Positions 20,101-30,100 of a stretch of 31,300 nt of DNA are shown here, piece by piece; the stretch's first letter is position 1; every line of letters begins with the position of its first letter. The stretch is from Saccoglossus kowalevskii (lineage: Eukaryota > Hemichordata > Enteropneusta > Harrimaniidae). The DNA lies in NCBI RefSeq assembly GCF_000003605.2, contig NW_003119425.1, positions 1,950,981 through 1,982,280 on the forward strand, in the 5' to 3' direction. The notes beneath the pieces are model-generated. The model was not told where the DNA came from, made no database searches, and worked only from the letters and a program-made list of their open reading frames with translations. A program made the position numbers and the translations under genes.

Positions 20101-23100
20101 TCTTTTTCAGTCTGTTTTTCAGTTTTATGTTTTCTAATCTTACTTGAACTACTTCCAATTCTTTCTTCATCTCTAGACCCAAGAATTGTTCAATATCCTA
20201 CAAATTTAAAAACACATTTGAAATGTTCAATAACCAACACAGTATTCAACCAACAATACACAGAACACTATAAAGATATAGTTGTGCTGTGATGCAGATT
20301 AACGTCCCCGCATTATGGCTAATTTGCATATAAATGGTAATTAATTAACATACAAATATGTCACAATTCTTATTTTAATAAAATTGAAAGGTGCCCTAGG
20401 GGCACATTTGACAGAAAAACAGATAATTTTGATGTAATTATCTTGTTGCACATCTGAAAAACTCAAAATTGATTAACCCCCAAAAAATAATACATAGCAT
20501 TTTTTTTGTAAATTTACCATAAACAACAACAAAAACTTTCACAAACAGCACTAGTCACAGTGACTTGTACAATGTACTACATAGGGCTTAATAATAAGCA
20601 GGGTTTTATTTACACTTATTTTGCTGGCTAATTATTAAAATATGCTAAATCGAAACCCAGTGAGTGTGTGAAGTTAACATTAGACCATATTCCGCTCACT
20701 AAAAGATCTCATGTGCATGAAATCAAACCTAAAAACAGAACAAGCAAAAGTAATAGCAAAACAAACACCAATATCAATTTTGATGCAGTTAGAGTATCTC
20801 AACGTCATATTCTCTTCTGAAAGAATGGCATTTACATATTGAACTACCAGTATACAAAAAAAATTTGATTTTTACGACAGACATTCAGTAGTGCCTTTCA
20901 TGCATCATCAATGTGAGATCTCACAGTGAACGAAAATTTACCTATTGAATGTATTGTTTCTTTCACAATACATTGAATTTAAAACCTAGTGAATATCTGC
21001 AAATGCAGTAAAATTATTTAATTAACCCCAGTGAATGTCTCCTCCCTCTACAGTGTTCCATGTGAATTCCTTAAATTATCAACGTTTGAATATTCCAGGA
21101 AATACAGTATGTTTATGCCTTATGCTCACTTTTTGTGGAATTGGTTTCCCGGATCGACTGTTTACAGAGGCCACAGCAACTTGTTTCTTGAACTCCTGGA
21201 AGTCTTTGTTTTCTTCAGTGACAAGTTCTTGTTTCTGTTGTCTTTTATCTTTTAATTCATCAATTTGCTGTTGATAGTCCATCCTCTGATGACTGTCTTT
21301 GTCTCGCAATTCCTCAAGATTTGCTAAAAATTGTGATAATTTAGTACTAAATATTAATAAAATCATTAATTTTTCCAGCAACATCACACTGGTGTAACCC
21401 TAATAATAATTGGGTAATTTAGTTATTGTGACCGCAAGAAAGAATGAAACAGCAATATTGCATTCTGAGACACTGTTTTTGTGAATGATATATACCGGTA
21501 TAGCCATGGATTCCATTACATTTTGTGTAATGTTGCTATTCCGTTAGCAAAACAGTGTCACATACATCAATATTGCCATTCCATTCTTTCTTGTGTTCAC
21601 TGTATATGCACAATGTATATGAACCTCAATGATAAATGAAAATATCTACCTGTATATATAAGTGAAATAGCTCTGCTGTTTTGGAAATCTACAACTCAGT
21701 GGTTGAAATCAGAAAAAGCCAAAAAAAACAGTTTTTTTTATAAAAAAAAAGGGGAGTGTGATTTTTAAATTTAAAAAAAATTTGAATTATATGGAGCCAT
21801 TTTTTAACTTTGCATAACACTCTATATACCGGTAAGTACCCTCCCCTGGAAATTCAATTTGCAAAAAAATGACAATACGTTCATCTAACTTAGGTAATAA
21901 AAAACATGTCATCTTACCCATATATTTAAGATATCTCTGTTCTTGGTCAGTGACATTCTTATCCATATCTTGTCTCTGGTCATCAGACTTTTTTTTGTGA
22001 AAATACTCAGCCAGTTTGTGCTGTAGCTGGAAGTTTTGGTTAGCCATTTGCTCTCTCTCTGACATCAAACTCTGATGAAAAATTAATTTCAAAATGGTTA
22101 TAATATACACGTGTGTTACACACAGAAAAAACACAAAGACTTACAGCTTATACTGTGGAATACTTTATTTTCGCTGGAATTAATTTTCGCTGAAAAGGCT
22201 TTTTGGGCGTTTTGCTTGGAATTTATTTTCACTGATTTTTGATGAGATTAATGTGAAATATAGGAAAAAAAGTATATTCGCTGGATTTTATTTTCACGGA
22301 ATCATCCCTTCAGCGAAAATAGCGAAAATAAATTCCAAGCGAAATAAAAGTATTCTACAGTATACAAAACTCGTGTTTATGATGTCATATATAGTCAGTC
22401 AGCATTTCATATTATTCAGTACACCATTACATGTAAATAAAATAAATGTCTCAGTTCACTAAATCTACATTTCTTATGTTGGCCAAGATGCTGAAAATAG
22501 ATTTTAGAAAATCTACATATTCTTCAGAAATTGTTTTCAATTCCAACTACATGTACATGATTTTCAACACAATCTTACAAGGGTTTAATTTTTGTCTGAG
22601 AAAGGTATGTCACATCCTAGCATCAACCCCTATGAAAGTATGTTCATGTCTCGAGCACAGGCATTCATACAGTACATCAGGAATTTGTTTGCAGGGAAAT
22701 ACCTGGTATTCTTCTATGAGTTCTTCTCTGGAGTACATTGGTTCCTCATCTTCTTCTTCTTCTTCTTCTTCTTCTTCTGCTTCATAATAGTACTCATCTT
22801 CTTCTTGTACAGGAGATGCTAAAAAGTCATGAAATGTACAGGTCATTAAAATTTGACAAATTAGAAGTTAATTTTTGAAAATCCATAAATACTATTTCAA
22901 CTTGAAGGGTTACATGTACAGCTATAAAGTTGTAAGGTAGACACTGAAATCTCAGGGTATGTATAACAAAATAAAGGAAGACAGTTTTGTACATGTATAT
23001 GATGAAGATCAAATCATTCTTGATGACAAGATGATCATCTGACAATGCAAAATCTTAATTCACAATACAAAACAACAGCTACCTCTGCGTTCTGGTGTTC

Positions 23101-26100
23101 CAGCATCTAATGGTTCTGGTGAACCTCTTGGGGTGCCTTCCCTTGATAGTGGTTCCATGACTGCAACAGTTGGTGTCTCTGGTCGTTCTCCTTCAGCAAA
23201 TGTATCACTTTGTGGAACTGGAGAGCCCTCTTTTTGTTCTTCTTTCACTTCACCTTCTTCATCTTCAAGAATAGTTTCTACAGCTTGGCCTCCTTCTTGA
23301 TCTGCTTCTGGTTTCTCTTCGCCATCCACTACGTCTGGTTTCTCCTCTCCTTCAGTTGCACCTTCCGCACCCTCAGCTTTTTCACCTGCTTCCTTTTCGA
23401 CATCTCCTTCTTCAGGTTTTTCTCCCTCTCCCTCTGTTTTTTCGGGTTCTTTGCTTTCTTCATCATCAACTTTTTCTCCTTCTGCAGCAGGTTCTCCTGC
23501 AATATCAGTTTTAATGTCACACAATTATTTTAGTGAAATTGATTCATTTTGAACTGCTTGGTTAGGAAATAAACCATAAATGAGACAGCTTATCCCCATT
23601 TCTAGTGTTGTATAATATGAAATCACCATGAAATTATTAATCAGTTTTACCTTCAGTTGGTTTGTCTTGTTCTCCTTCCCCATCCTCAGCAGGCGCTTCA
23701 GCACCATCAGCAGGGGGTTCTCCTCCAGCTTCAGCGTTTGGTTCCTCAGCTGCTACAGCATCTTCAGCTGCAGGAGCTGCTTCCCCCTCAGTTTCTTGAC
23801 CATCTTTTTCAGCTGGTGCGACATCAGCTGTGTCCTCCACTACAGGAGCTTCATCAGCTACAATTGATAAAAAAACTAGTTTTATGAAGGTACACTTCTG
23901 TTCAGCTAATTTAAGAATATAATTCTGAAATGTTGTTATTTATATATTGCAGGAAATGGTATAAATGAAAAGTATTTTCAATTTTAAAACAATAAAAAAA
24001 AAGTCAACATCTATGGTAAAAATAAGTCACATGATCCAGTATACAGTAAATCCAATTTTGGTTCATATACCACTTCTATTGGAGAAGTGTTTGTAATAGG
24101 ATAAATGGTATATAACCAGTATATATTAGTAGTATCTACCGATATGACATATTATTCCCCAGTATTCCTAGTTATATCATATCTAGTTGTATGGTCATTA
24201 TACAGGAAGTCAATCATCCTCAATGATGTCATGCTCATTCGGAATACCAGGCAATTATATATACCCCGGTAATTTTTACCCTGGTTAATTTGCCATATAC
24301 AGAGTCAAACGTACAGCCAGGCGTTGAATAAACACCAGCAAGCAATTGACATACTGAAGGAAATATACATACATGTAGTGGCTGGTTGCTCAGCAACATC
24401 ATTTTCTGTACTTTCCTCTGCAGCAGGAGGAGGAGTCTCTTCTGTTGCTTCAGCTGGTGGTGCCACCTCCTCAGCTTCTATTGGTTGTTCATTATTTGTT
24501 TCTGGAGCTGCTGCCTGTAACACAAAAATTGTAAACCCTGAAGTGTGTAAGAGAAAATATTTACCTACAAAATTCCAGCCATAAACTATACTCACAAAAT
24601 ATCAGTGGATACACTCACTCTACAATTCAACAACATTGATTTTCCAAGACAGGAAAAGATTTTTCCCCAAATATATATTTGAACATGATATCAGCAAAAG
24701 AGGATATGAAGTATTATAATTTTCTCTATTTTAGAATAATAGAACATGTATAAATATATTAGTATTCAGGGAATTTTTTAAACTGACAAGGGAACAGCGC
24801 CCTCATGCCATGGCCATGTGCCCCCTTACCATTGGGAGCAGATCCTCTGGCAACCATAAAATTCTGATTGACTAAGGATCACATGTGGCCACAGTCTTCA
24901 ACTGTGACCTGTCAGATAGTTATTTTGGCCTCAAGAAATCCATTGAATGCTCCATTTTAACTTAGAATTATCAAAAACTACACACTCTGGTAGGGAGAAC
25001 CACATAGTGGCGCTGCTGAATTGCAGTGCTCCCTCTTGCAGTTTTTTTTCTAGAAAAACCTCTGATATTCATACATGTATAATAGTATTCTTCAAAACAA
25101 GGTCCCAAATAAAGTCAGAAGTAAACTAAAAATTCTAATTTCATTGAAGAAACCAACAACTCAAAGTATGCACAAAGACAGTACAGCGGGAGTATATTGA
25201 CCGTCTTGCAGTTTGCGAAAGAGAAGAAATTGAAAATTGATTTTATTTCCTCCTTGTGTGTATATTTTACCATAATTTTCGCACTATGTAATTTCTAGGA
25301 TTTAATTATAAAATTACTGACGTTCTACAATGATCGACTGTGTATGTTTATCATACCAGAAGACTGAAATTTAGGAGTGAAATTTGTATATGATAAATTA
25401 TGTGGAATATTTCACCTTGCAATGTAATACATTATGGGCCATACACTTTGTTGTTTTACGTTTAAATTTGTATGTCAGCAATTTCAAAGGACAATTTTTG
25501 TAACAAATCAATTTAAAGGCACAATTTTTATGAAAATTTTAAAATTGACAGTAACTTTTTTTTATATTTTCTGGGCTGAATATAAAAAGCGAGCATTACA
25601 GAAAGCCACTGGAGGAGTGAGCTTTATAGATAACATGTGTATGTATAGAAGAGTGTGGAAGATACCTATATACCCTAAGAGATTGAAAATGGTGCACTTC
25701 TGTGGTCAATGGGTGCCGCCATTTTGTTTATAAGAAAATTACGAGAAGCAAAATCAGCTGCTCATTTATGATAAAACATTGTCAGAATGTTGTTTATTAA
25801 TAATGCAATCTGTTTCTTGCAACGGATTTAAAATAGTTCAATTTTGAATAGTGCTTTGAGTCATTTTGATCAACGGCTAAACATCTAAACGGCTAAATCT
25901 TGAATACCACCCACCAATGAACTAACTTGATTTCTGCAGTTCATGCACTTAGTTTGGGGTGGGGTGGGTCACGGTGGATATGGTGCATTACTATTAACAA
26001 ATTAAATGAAAACTTATAACTTCAACAAATCTCCCCCATGATTTTAATGAGATAGTGGTCTGTGTGTCCCCCCCCCCATTACTATAAACAATTAAATGAA

Positions 26101-26480
26101 AACAAAATCGTTTTTAACTCTAAACTTTAACAAATCTCCCCCAAAATTTTAAAATTGGCACCAGTTATGTGAATCTGTATTGAACATCAAGCTCTGATAT
26201 ACTCTGATTATACACTGAGCTCGAGCTGTCTTTGAACCGATATTTAGAACAAGGGACGTAGAACTGTAAATGTCAACAGTCATATTATTTGGATCGGTGA
26301 GTGTTGACAGCAGCAATACTTTTATTGTGAGCAACAGACGAAATTCCGAATACAGAAATAGTACGACGAATAGTTATTTAACTATCGTTTGCGAAATAAA
26401 TTACAAATACAAGATGTATTTTTCGACAGAGCTCACAAATAATAACAAGGCAATAATATATTTACCTGATCGTCCGCCAT
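17174..26480 (-). CDS. CCDC96: Coiled-coil domain-containing protein 96 / cilia- and flagella-associated protein 184, complete
   Basis: Ten exons on - join in frame: 26480-26466, 24514-24373, 23857-23651, 23496-23083, 22818-22703, 22071-21918, 21323-21130, 20197-19985, 19069-18932 and 17419-17174, with GT-AG junctions and agreeing phases, giving 612 aa and TAA. Residues 6-286 are acidic and low in complexity (Glu, Ala, Pro, Lys), ending in nine Glu (274-282). From about 288 the chain becomes coiled coil: YSREELIEEYQ, NFQLQHKLAEYFHKKK. The CCDC113/CCDC96 domain spans about 415-605 (YNEKIEERNEELLKLRKKI, TVQVLTHLKEKLQYVQAENQ, LRQKSGLLGNESLLRDFEER). Known role: with CCDC113/CFAP263 it forms an axonemal complex near radial spoke 3 and the nexin-dynein regulatory complex in motile cilia. 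The start ATG has a good context (atcATGg), and the MADDQ exon is linked by phase and splice signals only. The human gene is, as I recall, intronless. Confidence 0.9.
17575..17756. mobile_element. 182-bp MITE, TACTGTAAAATACT termini
   Basis: The 14-base inverted termini at 17575-17588 and 17743-17756 are perfect complements. The interior ('ttcactgaaaag', 'cactgatttttga', 'aatataggaa') matches the element at 22151-22362, so both belong to one family. The ends carry TA, consistent with Tc1/mariner-type target use. Confidence 0.75.
17772..17884. mobile_element. ~110-bp foldback element
   Basis: The left arm contains GGCACTGCTGTACTCATCCA and the right arm its complement (TGGATGTGTATAGCAGTGCC), with few mismatches. 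The arms extend outwards through 'gaaaatac' / 'gttttc'. It lies 15 bp from the preceding MITE. Confidence 0.75.
19474..19906. mobile_element. ~430-bp MITE in CCDC96 intron 8
   Basis: The left terminus includes AACATCAAAAGTTCAATGTA and GGATAAAAAACTTA. The right terminus, read inverted, gives GACGTCAAAAGATCAATGTT and GGATAAAAAACTTA. Inverted C-rich tracts (aaaccccctacc and aaacccccacccccc) lie inside each arm. No transposase frame is present. Confidence 0.7.
20198..21129 (-). other. CCDC96 intron 7
   Basis: AT-rich; no reading frame, RNA gene or clear inverted repeat was recognised. The phrase 'agtgaatgtct/agtgaatatct' occurs twice near 20989-21040, which is too short to classify. Confidence 0.6.
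21428..21600. mobile_element. 173-bp foldback MITE in CCDC96 intron 6
   Basis: GTGACCGCAAGAAAGAATG at 21428-21446 is mirrored at 21582-21600 (17 of 19). The inverted match continues inwards through 'gcaatattg' and 'gacactgttttt' for about 50 bases per arm. Confidence 0.75.
22151..22362. mobile_element. 212-bp MITE, TACTGTGGAATACT termini
   Basis: The left end TACTGTGGAATACTTT and the right end AAAGTATTCTACAGTA (at the end of the element) are inverted complements apart from one base. The interior repeats 'ttttcgctg' and 'aaattccaagcg' in both orientations. It is of the same family as 17575-17756. It lies in CCDC96 intron 5, and TA lies at both ends. Confidence 0.78.
23858..24372 (-). other. 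CCDC96 intron 2
   Basis: AT-rich, with several short 'tatac/gtata' phrases but no assignable element. Introns 3 and 4 (23497-23650 and 22819-23082) are short and plain. Confidence 0.7.
24515..26465 (-). other. CCDC96 intron 1
   Basis: Phase 0, donor CAG|GTAAAT and acceptor TTACAG|GC. Apart from the direct repeat at 25986-26153 nothing was recognised. The + frame at 25434-25733 (99 codons) has no domain character. Confidence 0.75.
25986..26153. repeat. Diverged direct repeat with a C10 tract between the copies
   Basis: 'cattactattaacaaattaa'...'aacaaatctccccc' at 25986-26047 recurs as 'cattactataaacaattaaa'...'aacaaatctccccc' at 26077-26153. Ten C residues (26068-26077) lead into the second copy. 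Confidence 0.75.
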
Positions 26481-26496
26481 GATGCTTTCCTTCCGT

Positions 26497-26512
26497 GTTG
26501 TCATGGTTTAAC
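26497..26512. promoter_or_regulatory. Degenerate RFX X-box-like sequence
   Basis: GTTGTCATGGTTTAAC resembles the RFX X-box (GTTGCCATGGCAAC type) in its first half and spacer; the second half is a poor match. RFX factors commonly drive ciliary genes, and this lies 17 bp upstream of the CCDC96 ATG. It is weak evidence on its own. Confidence 0.25.
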
Positions 26513-26517
26513 ACGTG
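26512..26517. promoter_or_regulatory. CACGTG E-box
   Basis: Palindromic CACGTG in the context AACACGTGACC, the USF/Myc-type core, within the shared promoter 32 bp from the CCDC96 start. Confidence 0.4.
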
Positions 26518-26561
26518 ACCCAACGCAGTAGCGCGTCTCGTGAGATTACAGCGAGACTTTA

Positions 26562-26574
26562 TTTTGCCGCGAAA
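26562..26574. promoter_or_regulatory. E2F-like palindrome
   Basis: TTTTGCCGCGAAA; on the - strand it reads TTTCGCGGCAAAA, close to the E2F core TTTSGCGS. It lies 117 bp before the TK1 start. TK1 is an E2F-regulated S-phase gene in mammals, so the site is in the expected place; binding is not shown. Confidence 0.45.
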
Positions 26575-26690
26575 TTCGTATTCCGCGTCTATTCCTGATT
26601 GTGACCCTAGATCTGTGAGCTGTTGCGGCGGTCATCTTCATTTTTTCATCACTTTCTCGGATTTTCTGAGTGCATTTGATTTTTTACACG

Positions 26691-29451
26691 ATGATGTCAT
26701 GCATAACGACTTCAGATGTGATATGTTCGTCCAAAAAGGGACAAATACAGGTAGGTCATTAGGATTTGTTGTCGATTTCTGGTGAAACGCACAAACATCT
26801 GCTCTTGATTCAGATTTCTGTGAACAGGAATAAGGATGAGGGGGTTTCCCGCTAAATGTAGAAGGGATTTAAAGCTGGTACCCCGCGATTTCTAAAAGTT
26901 TTCGAAATGCAAATATGATTACCCAATTTGTCCAAAGTATAGAGCGAATAGAATATTGTATTTCTTCTTGACGTGGTCACATAAATAATACACAATAATA
27001 AAAAAAAAAAATAGCGGGTTTCTTGCTTGCTAATTTGCAGGTCATTTTCAGACGTTATTTTCACTTAAAAATAAAGTCACTTGATGGATGAAAAATCAAA
27101 TAATTTGATAAGTACTATTCATAATTATTTTTTCTCGATTGAAAGTAGCGATCGTTGAAAGCAGAGAAAAAAAATAATAAGGAATGGACAAACTTTGGGT
27201 GGGGTGATGGCTGAAAAACTATGGAAATATTTTCTCCCTCTAGTTTTGTGCTAATATATTTTGTTATGCTCCAGTCAATGTCAACCCCCAACCCTCCCCA
27301 CCTCCAAGGGCAAGAAGGATAGGCAAATCCCCCTACATTTCCCCCACCGATCGCCACTGTCCGCTATGCTTTCTATCTGATACGCATACGTTGTTATCGA
27401 TGACGTGACATGAAACACTGCTATTACCCCACCTCCATGGTCACAGTTTGGCGGTGAACCTCGTCTAATGCCCCACATTTGTCCCGCATCGCCCGAGGTG
27501 GGAGGGGTCGGGTTGGCATTGACTGGAGCATTATTGATCCCTGCAGAATCATTTTTCCATTGCAATTTGTTTTTCAATGTTCCACCCTCCAAAGTTTTTA
27601 ATGGTCAACCAAATAAATAGTCAGATTAGTCTTGAGCCACTTTCTGTCATTGCAATATTTTGCGTATTGCGTGATAGGAGTAGTCCGGACGTCAAAAAAA
27701 TAAAACGATTTGATTTTGGACTTGAATTTCATTATTTTATTGCCAATGTTGGTCTTTAATTCGGGAATATTACATTGAGATACCCTTACTTTAATTTAAA
27801 TTAATTGAAGATAACTTAGGTTTATTTTTCACCTGTGATAATGATGAAACCATAGAAATGAACCAACAATCCAAGCTTAGATCACCGCCCCTTCATAAAT
27901 GGACTGTTCTTATACTTATACTGCGAATATTGCTATCACCTGTTCTATTCATTGTTATGGTAATTAAGCTCTATTGTTCATCCAAGCTAAAAAAAAACAC
28001 TATGATCAAGACGGCCAAAAATAATGAAAATGCCTGGTACTACTTTCACACAATTAGTGAAAAATATGTATTGTATTTGCTCTATTAGAAGCACATACAA
28101 ACCAAAAATTGTATAATACATCATTAACATATATATTAACATGTATGTATGAAATGGTATGTTACCAATACTGTTTTTTCATCCCAACAGCAACATGTAG
28201 TTGTTGAGCACCTTGGCAAATAGCTTCCTTGACCACCATTCCCCAAACAAAATAAATGTCCTTGGCTTTTAAGCGAACTACACATCCCTTTACATTCTGA
28301 ATTAACACCAATTATTTTACACATTATTATTTTCAGGTTATATTTGGACCAATGTTTTCAGGTAAAACGTAAGTACATACCTAAACATTCTAAACCAATA
28401 ACATAATTAACATTTTATGTTGCCAACAGAAATTTCAGCTTTCTTGGTACTGAAATACAAATTAATAATTATTATTATGAATAGTGGTTGATTAATATTT
28501 GAGAATAAAATTCTCATATTACTTGGCTTTCAGTGTGTGGTCCTTACAGTGAAAACCAACAAGATTTTAACTGAGATTTATAATTGAAATTTAGGCAGAG
28601 AAAAACGAAACTGATTGGGGAGCCAATATGGCACCGCCTCATTACCTCAGTCACGTGGTTTGTGACATAAGGGGAAGATCTTGTGGTCATAGGCTTCATT
28701 GTCAATGAAAAAATCTCATTAATGTCAGTGATGTGTTTTTTCAAATTTTTTTCTTCTCAATTTAGGACTGAATTAATCCGAAGAATAAAACGTTTTCAAA
28801 TTGCAAATCATAGTTGCCTTATTGTAAAGTATGCAAATGATGATAGATACGATAAGAATGGAATAGCGACACATGATAGGTAAGACCATACTTACTGTAA
28901 ATCTCAAAATGTTTATTGATATCAATTTTGTATTACACTTTGAAGATTCTTTGCAAATGTCATTGGTGAATTTTACAGTGCGGTCAGGAAAAGACGCGTT
29001 CTCATTTCTCAGTTTTCTTTGCAAAATTGCCAGCTGCGTTTTTTTCGAATTTGGCACTTTGAATTCCAACAAACCAATGCTCCTGGACTCTCGAGGCATA
29101 TGCGAAATTAGAAGACGAAACTGTTAATAACCATCAGCTAACAAAGAACAAAATGGCTGCCATATAACCATGTGATTTGTGTTAAAATTAATTCTGTGAC
29201 TCATTATTGTTTTGCTCATTTTTAAATCTACAAAGAATAAGTGTCAAAATAGTTTAGACATACCAAGAAATGAGAGTAACAATTTTAAGAAATGTACGAG
29301 AATAAAATACAATACAGCTGGAAAATAAATCTTTAATAAATCCTTTTAAATTAACAGGGAAGTGAAAGCAGCAGTGTCTGCAACAGAGCTATGTCCACTG
29401 AGGAAAACTGCCATGAAATATGATGTTATAGGAATTGACGAAGGACAGTTT
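26691..29451 (+). CDS. TK1: Cytosolic thymidine kinase 1, N-terminal 100 codons (3' part outside window)
   Basis: Four exons join in frame: 26691-26750, 28337-28368, 28766-28879 and 29358-29451, all GT-AG. The enzyme phosphorylates thymidine to dTMP with ATP, the salvage step feeding DNA synthesis. Exon 1 reads [24 protein letters not shown] and GQIQ match the human start and the exon 1 end. The P-loop GPMFSGKT is at 24-31, followed by [13 protein letters not shown] and [12 protein letters not shown], then THDR. IDEGQF at 95-100 carries the catalytic Glu (E97 here, E98 in human). The first ATG has A at -3; the second, at 26694, gives the human-like MSCI start. Exon lengths of 32 and 94 nt agree with the human gene as I recall it. 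The lasso loop, the zinc-binding cysteines and the C-terminal degradation motif must lie beyond 31300. It is head to head with CCDC96. Confidence 0.95.
26751..28336 (+). other. TK1 intron 1
   Basis: Phase 0, donor CAG|GTAGGT and acceptor TTTTCAG|GT. It contains the inverted-repeat element at 27268-27533. The + frame at 27858-28088 is hydrophobic at its N-terminus but has no splice or homology support. Confidence 0.85.
27268..27533. mobile_element. ~266-bp MITE with ~35-bp inverted termini
   Basis: The left terminus GCTCCAGTCAATGTCAACCC with following 'ctcccc-acctc' is mirrored at 27495-27533 (gaggtgggagggg, then GGGTTGGCATTGACTGGAGC). Inside, 'cccctacattt' and 'aaatgtggggca' also pair. A long frame on - through it (from 27592) is a by-product of the C-rich element. 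Confidence 0.75.
28369..29357 (+). other. TK1 introns 2 and 3
   Basis: Intron 2 (28369-28765, phase 2, AC|GTAAGT) and intron 3 (28880-29357, phase 2, AG|GTAAGA) are AT-rich. No repeat or RNA gene was recognised in either. Confidence 0.8.
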
Positions 29452-29469
29452 GTAAGTATAACTGTTATT

Positions 29470-30000
29470 TTTAGTCCTCGTTCGGACATTAATTTGGGTT
29501 TGTTCTGTCAGTCTGCAAGTCTGGAGCTACGGTATATCTTGGACACCCATTGACGGATTTCATTCAAACTTTACATGAAGACAATACATAATGTCTTGCA
29601 TATGCGTGTCAAGTAACTTTAACTCGGCGCAAAAATGGACGACTGGCAGCCATTTTGGATGTAAAATTTGCTATTTCTGATACCTAAACGTGTCCTCAGC
29701 AGTCTCGGAGATGACTGGGCCGATTTGGATCAAAGTTGGTATGATGATCATACATATTGGGTTGTAGGTGCACGTCATTTTTTCTTCGTGATTCGAACAA
29801 ATATGGCCGACTGGTGGCCATCTTGTTTTTCATGGTACCCATGCTACTTTATCTTGAATACCATGAACGTTTCTGTTTAAATTTTGTACAAAGATAGTAT
29901 ACCAAAGGATACATTTGTACCAACATTATTGTTGTGATTCAATTCAATATGGCTGACTGACGTCCAAATTTCCTGTAAAAGCGTTAAATCGCCATTTGTG
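29470..30000 (+). repeat. Dispersed repeat copy 1 in TK1 intron 4
   Basis: It begins TTTTTAGTCCTCGTTCGGAC, the same end as the copy at 30870, and continues with phrases of the family: 'gactggcagccattttgg', 'aaatatggccgactggtggc', 'ttaaattttgtacaaa'. Internal paragraphs repeat at roughly 150-200 bp. No next TK1 exon is visible in it. Confidence 0.65.
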
Positions 30001-30100
30001 GCTCATCGGACCATAGGTCTGCTGAGCCTATGGGATAGGTTTCTGTCCTGCGTCTGTCGTCAGTCTATCTATCTCTGTCTGTCTGTCTGAAAACCCTGGA
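30001..30100. repeat. Hairpin-plus-(TCTG)n repeat end
   Basis: CCATAGG-tctgctgag-CCTATGG forms a 7-bp hairpin (30011-30033), followed by tctgtctgtctg microsatellite at about 30067-30090. It is reminiscent of the hairpin-plus-'gtccgtgcgtccg' start of the copy at 30870 but different in sequence. Confidence 0.5.

Larger units (their letters stand above)
26481..26690. promoter_or_regulatory. Bidirectional promoter between CCDC96 and TK1
   Basis: The two start codons point away from each other across only 210 bp, so both promoters and leaders must lie here. The stretch is richer in CG dinucleotides than its surroundings (gtagcgcgtctcg, gccgcgaaattcg, ttgcggcgg). It contains a CACGTG E-box, an E2F-like palindrome and a weak X-box-like sequence, annotated separately. 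The transcription starts are not visible. Confidence 0.75.

Noticed and set aside
23329..23524. Alternative Lys-rich frame (MTLKLILQENLLQKEKK...) over CCDC96 exon 4
   Set aside because: A shifted-frame shadow of the acidic exon; splice phases require the Glu-rich frame.
27858..28088. 76-codon + frame with a hydrophobic stretch, possible first exon of TK1
   Set aside because: The true exon 1 at 26691-26750 encodes MSCI...GQIQ and fits in phase; this frame has no resemblance and no donor in the right phase.
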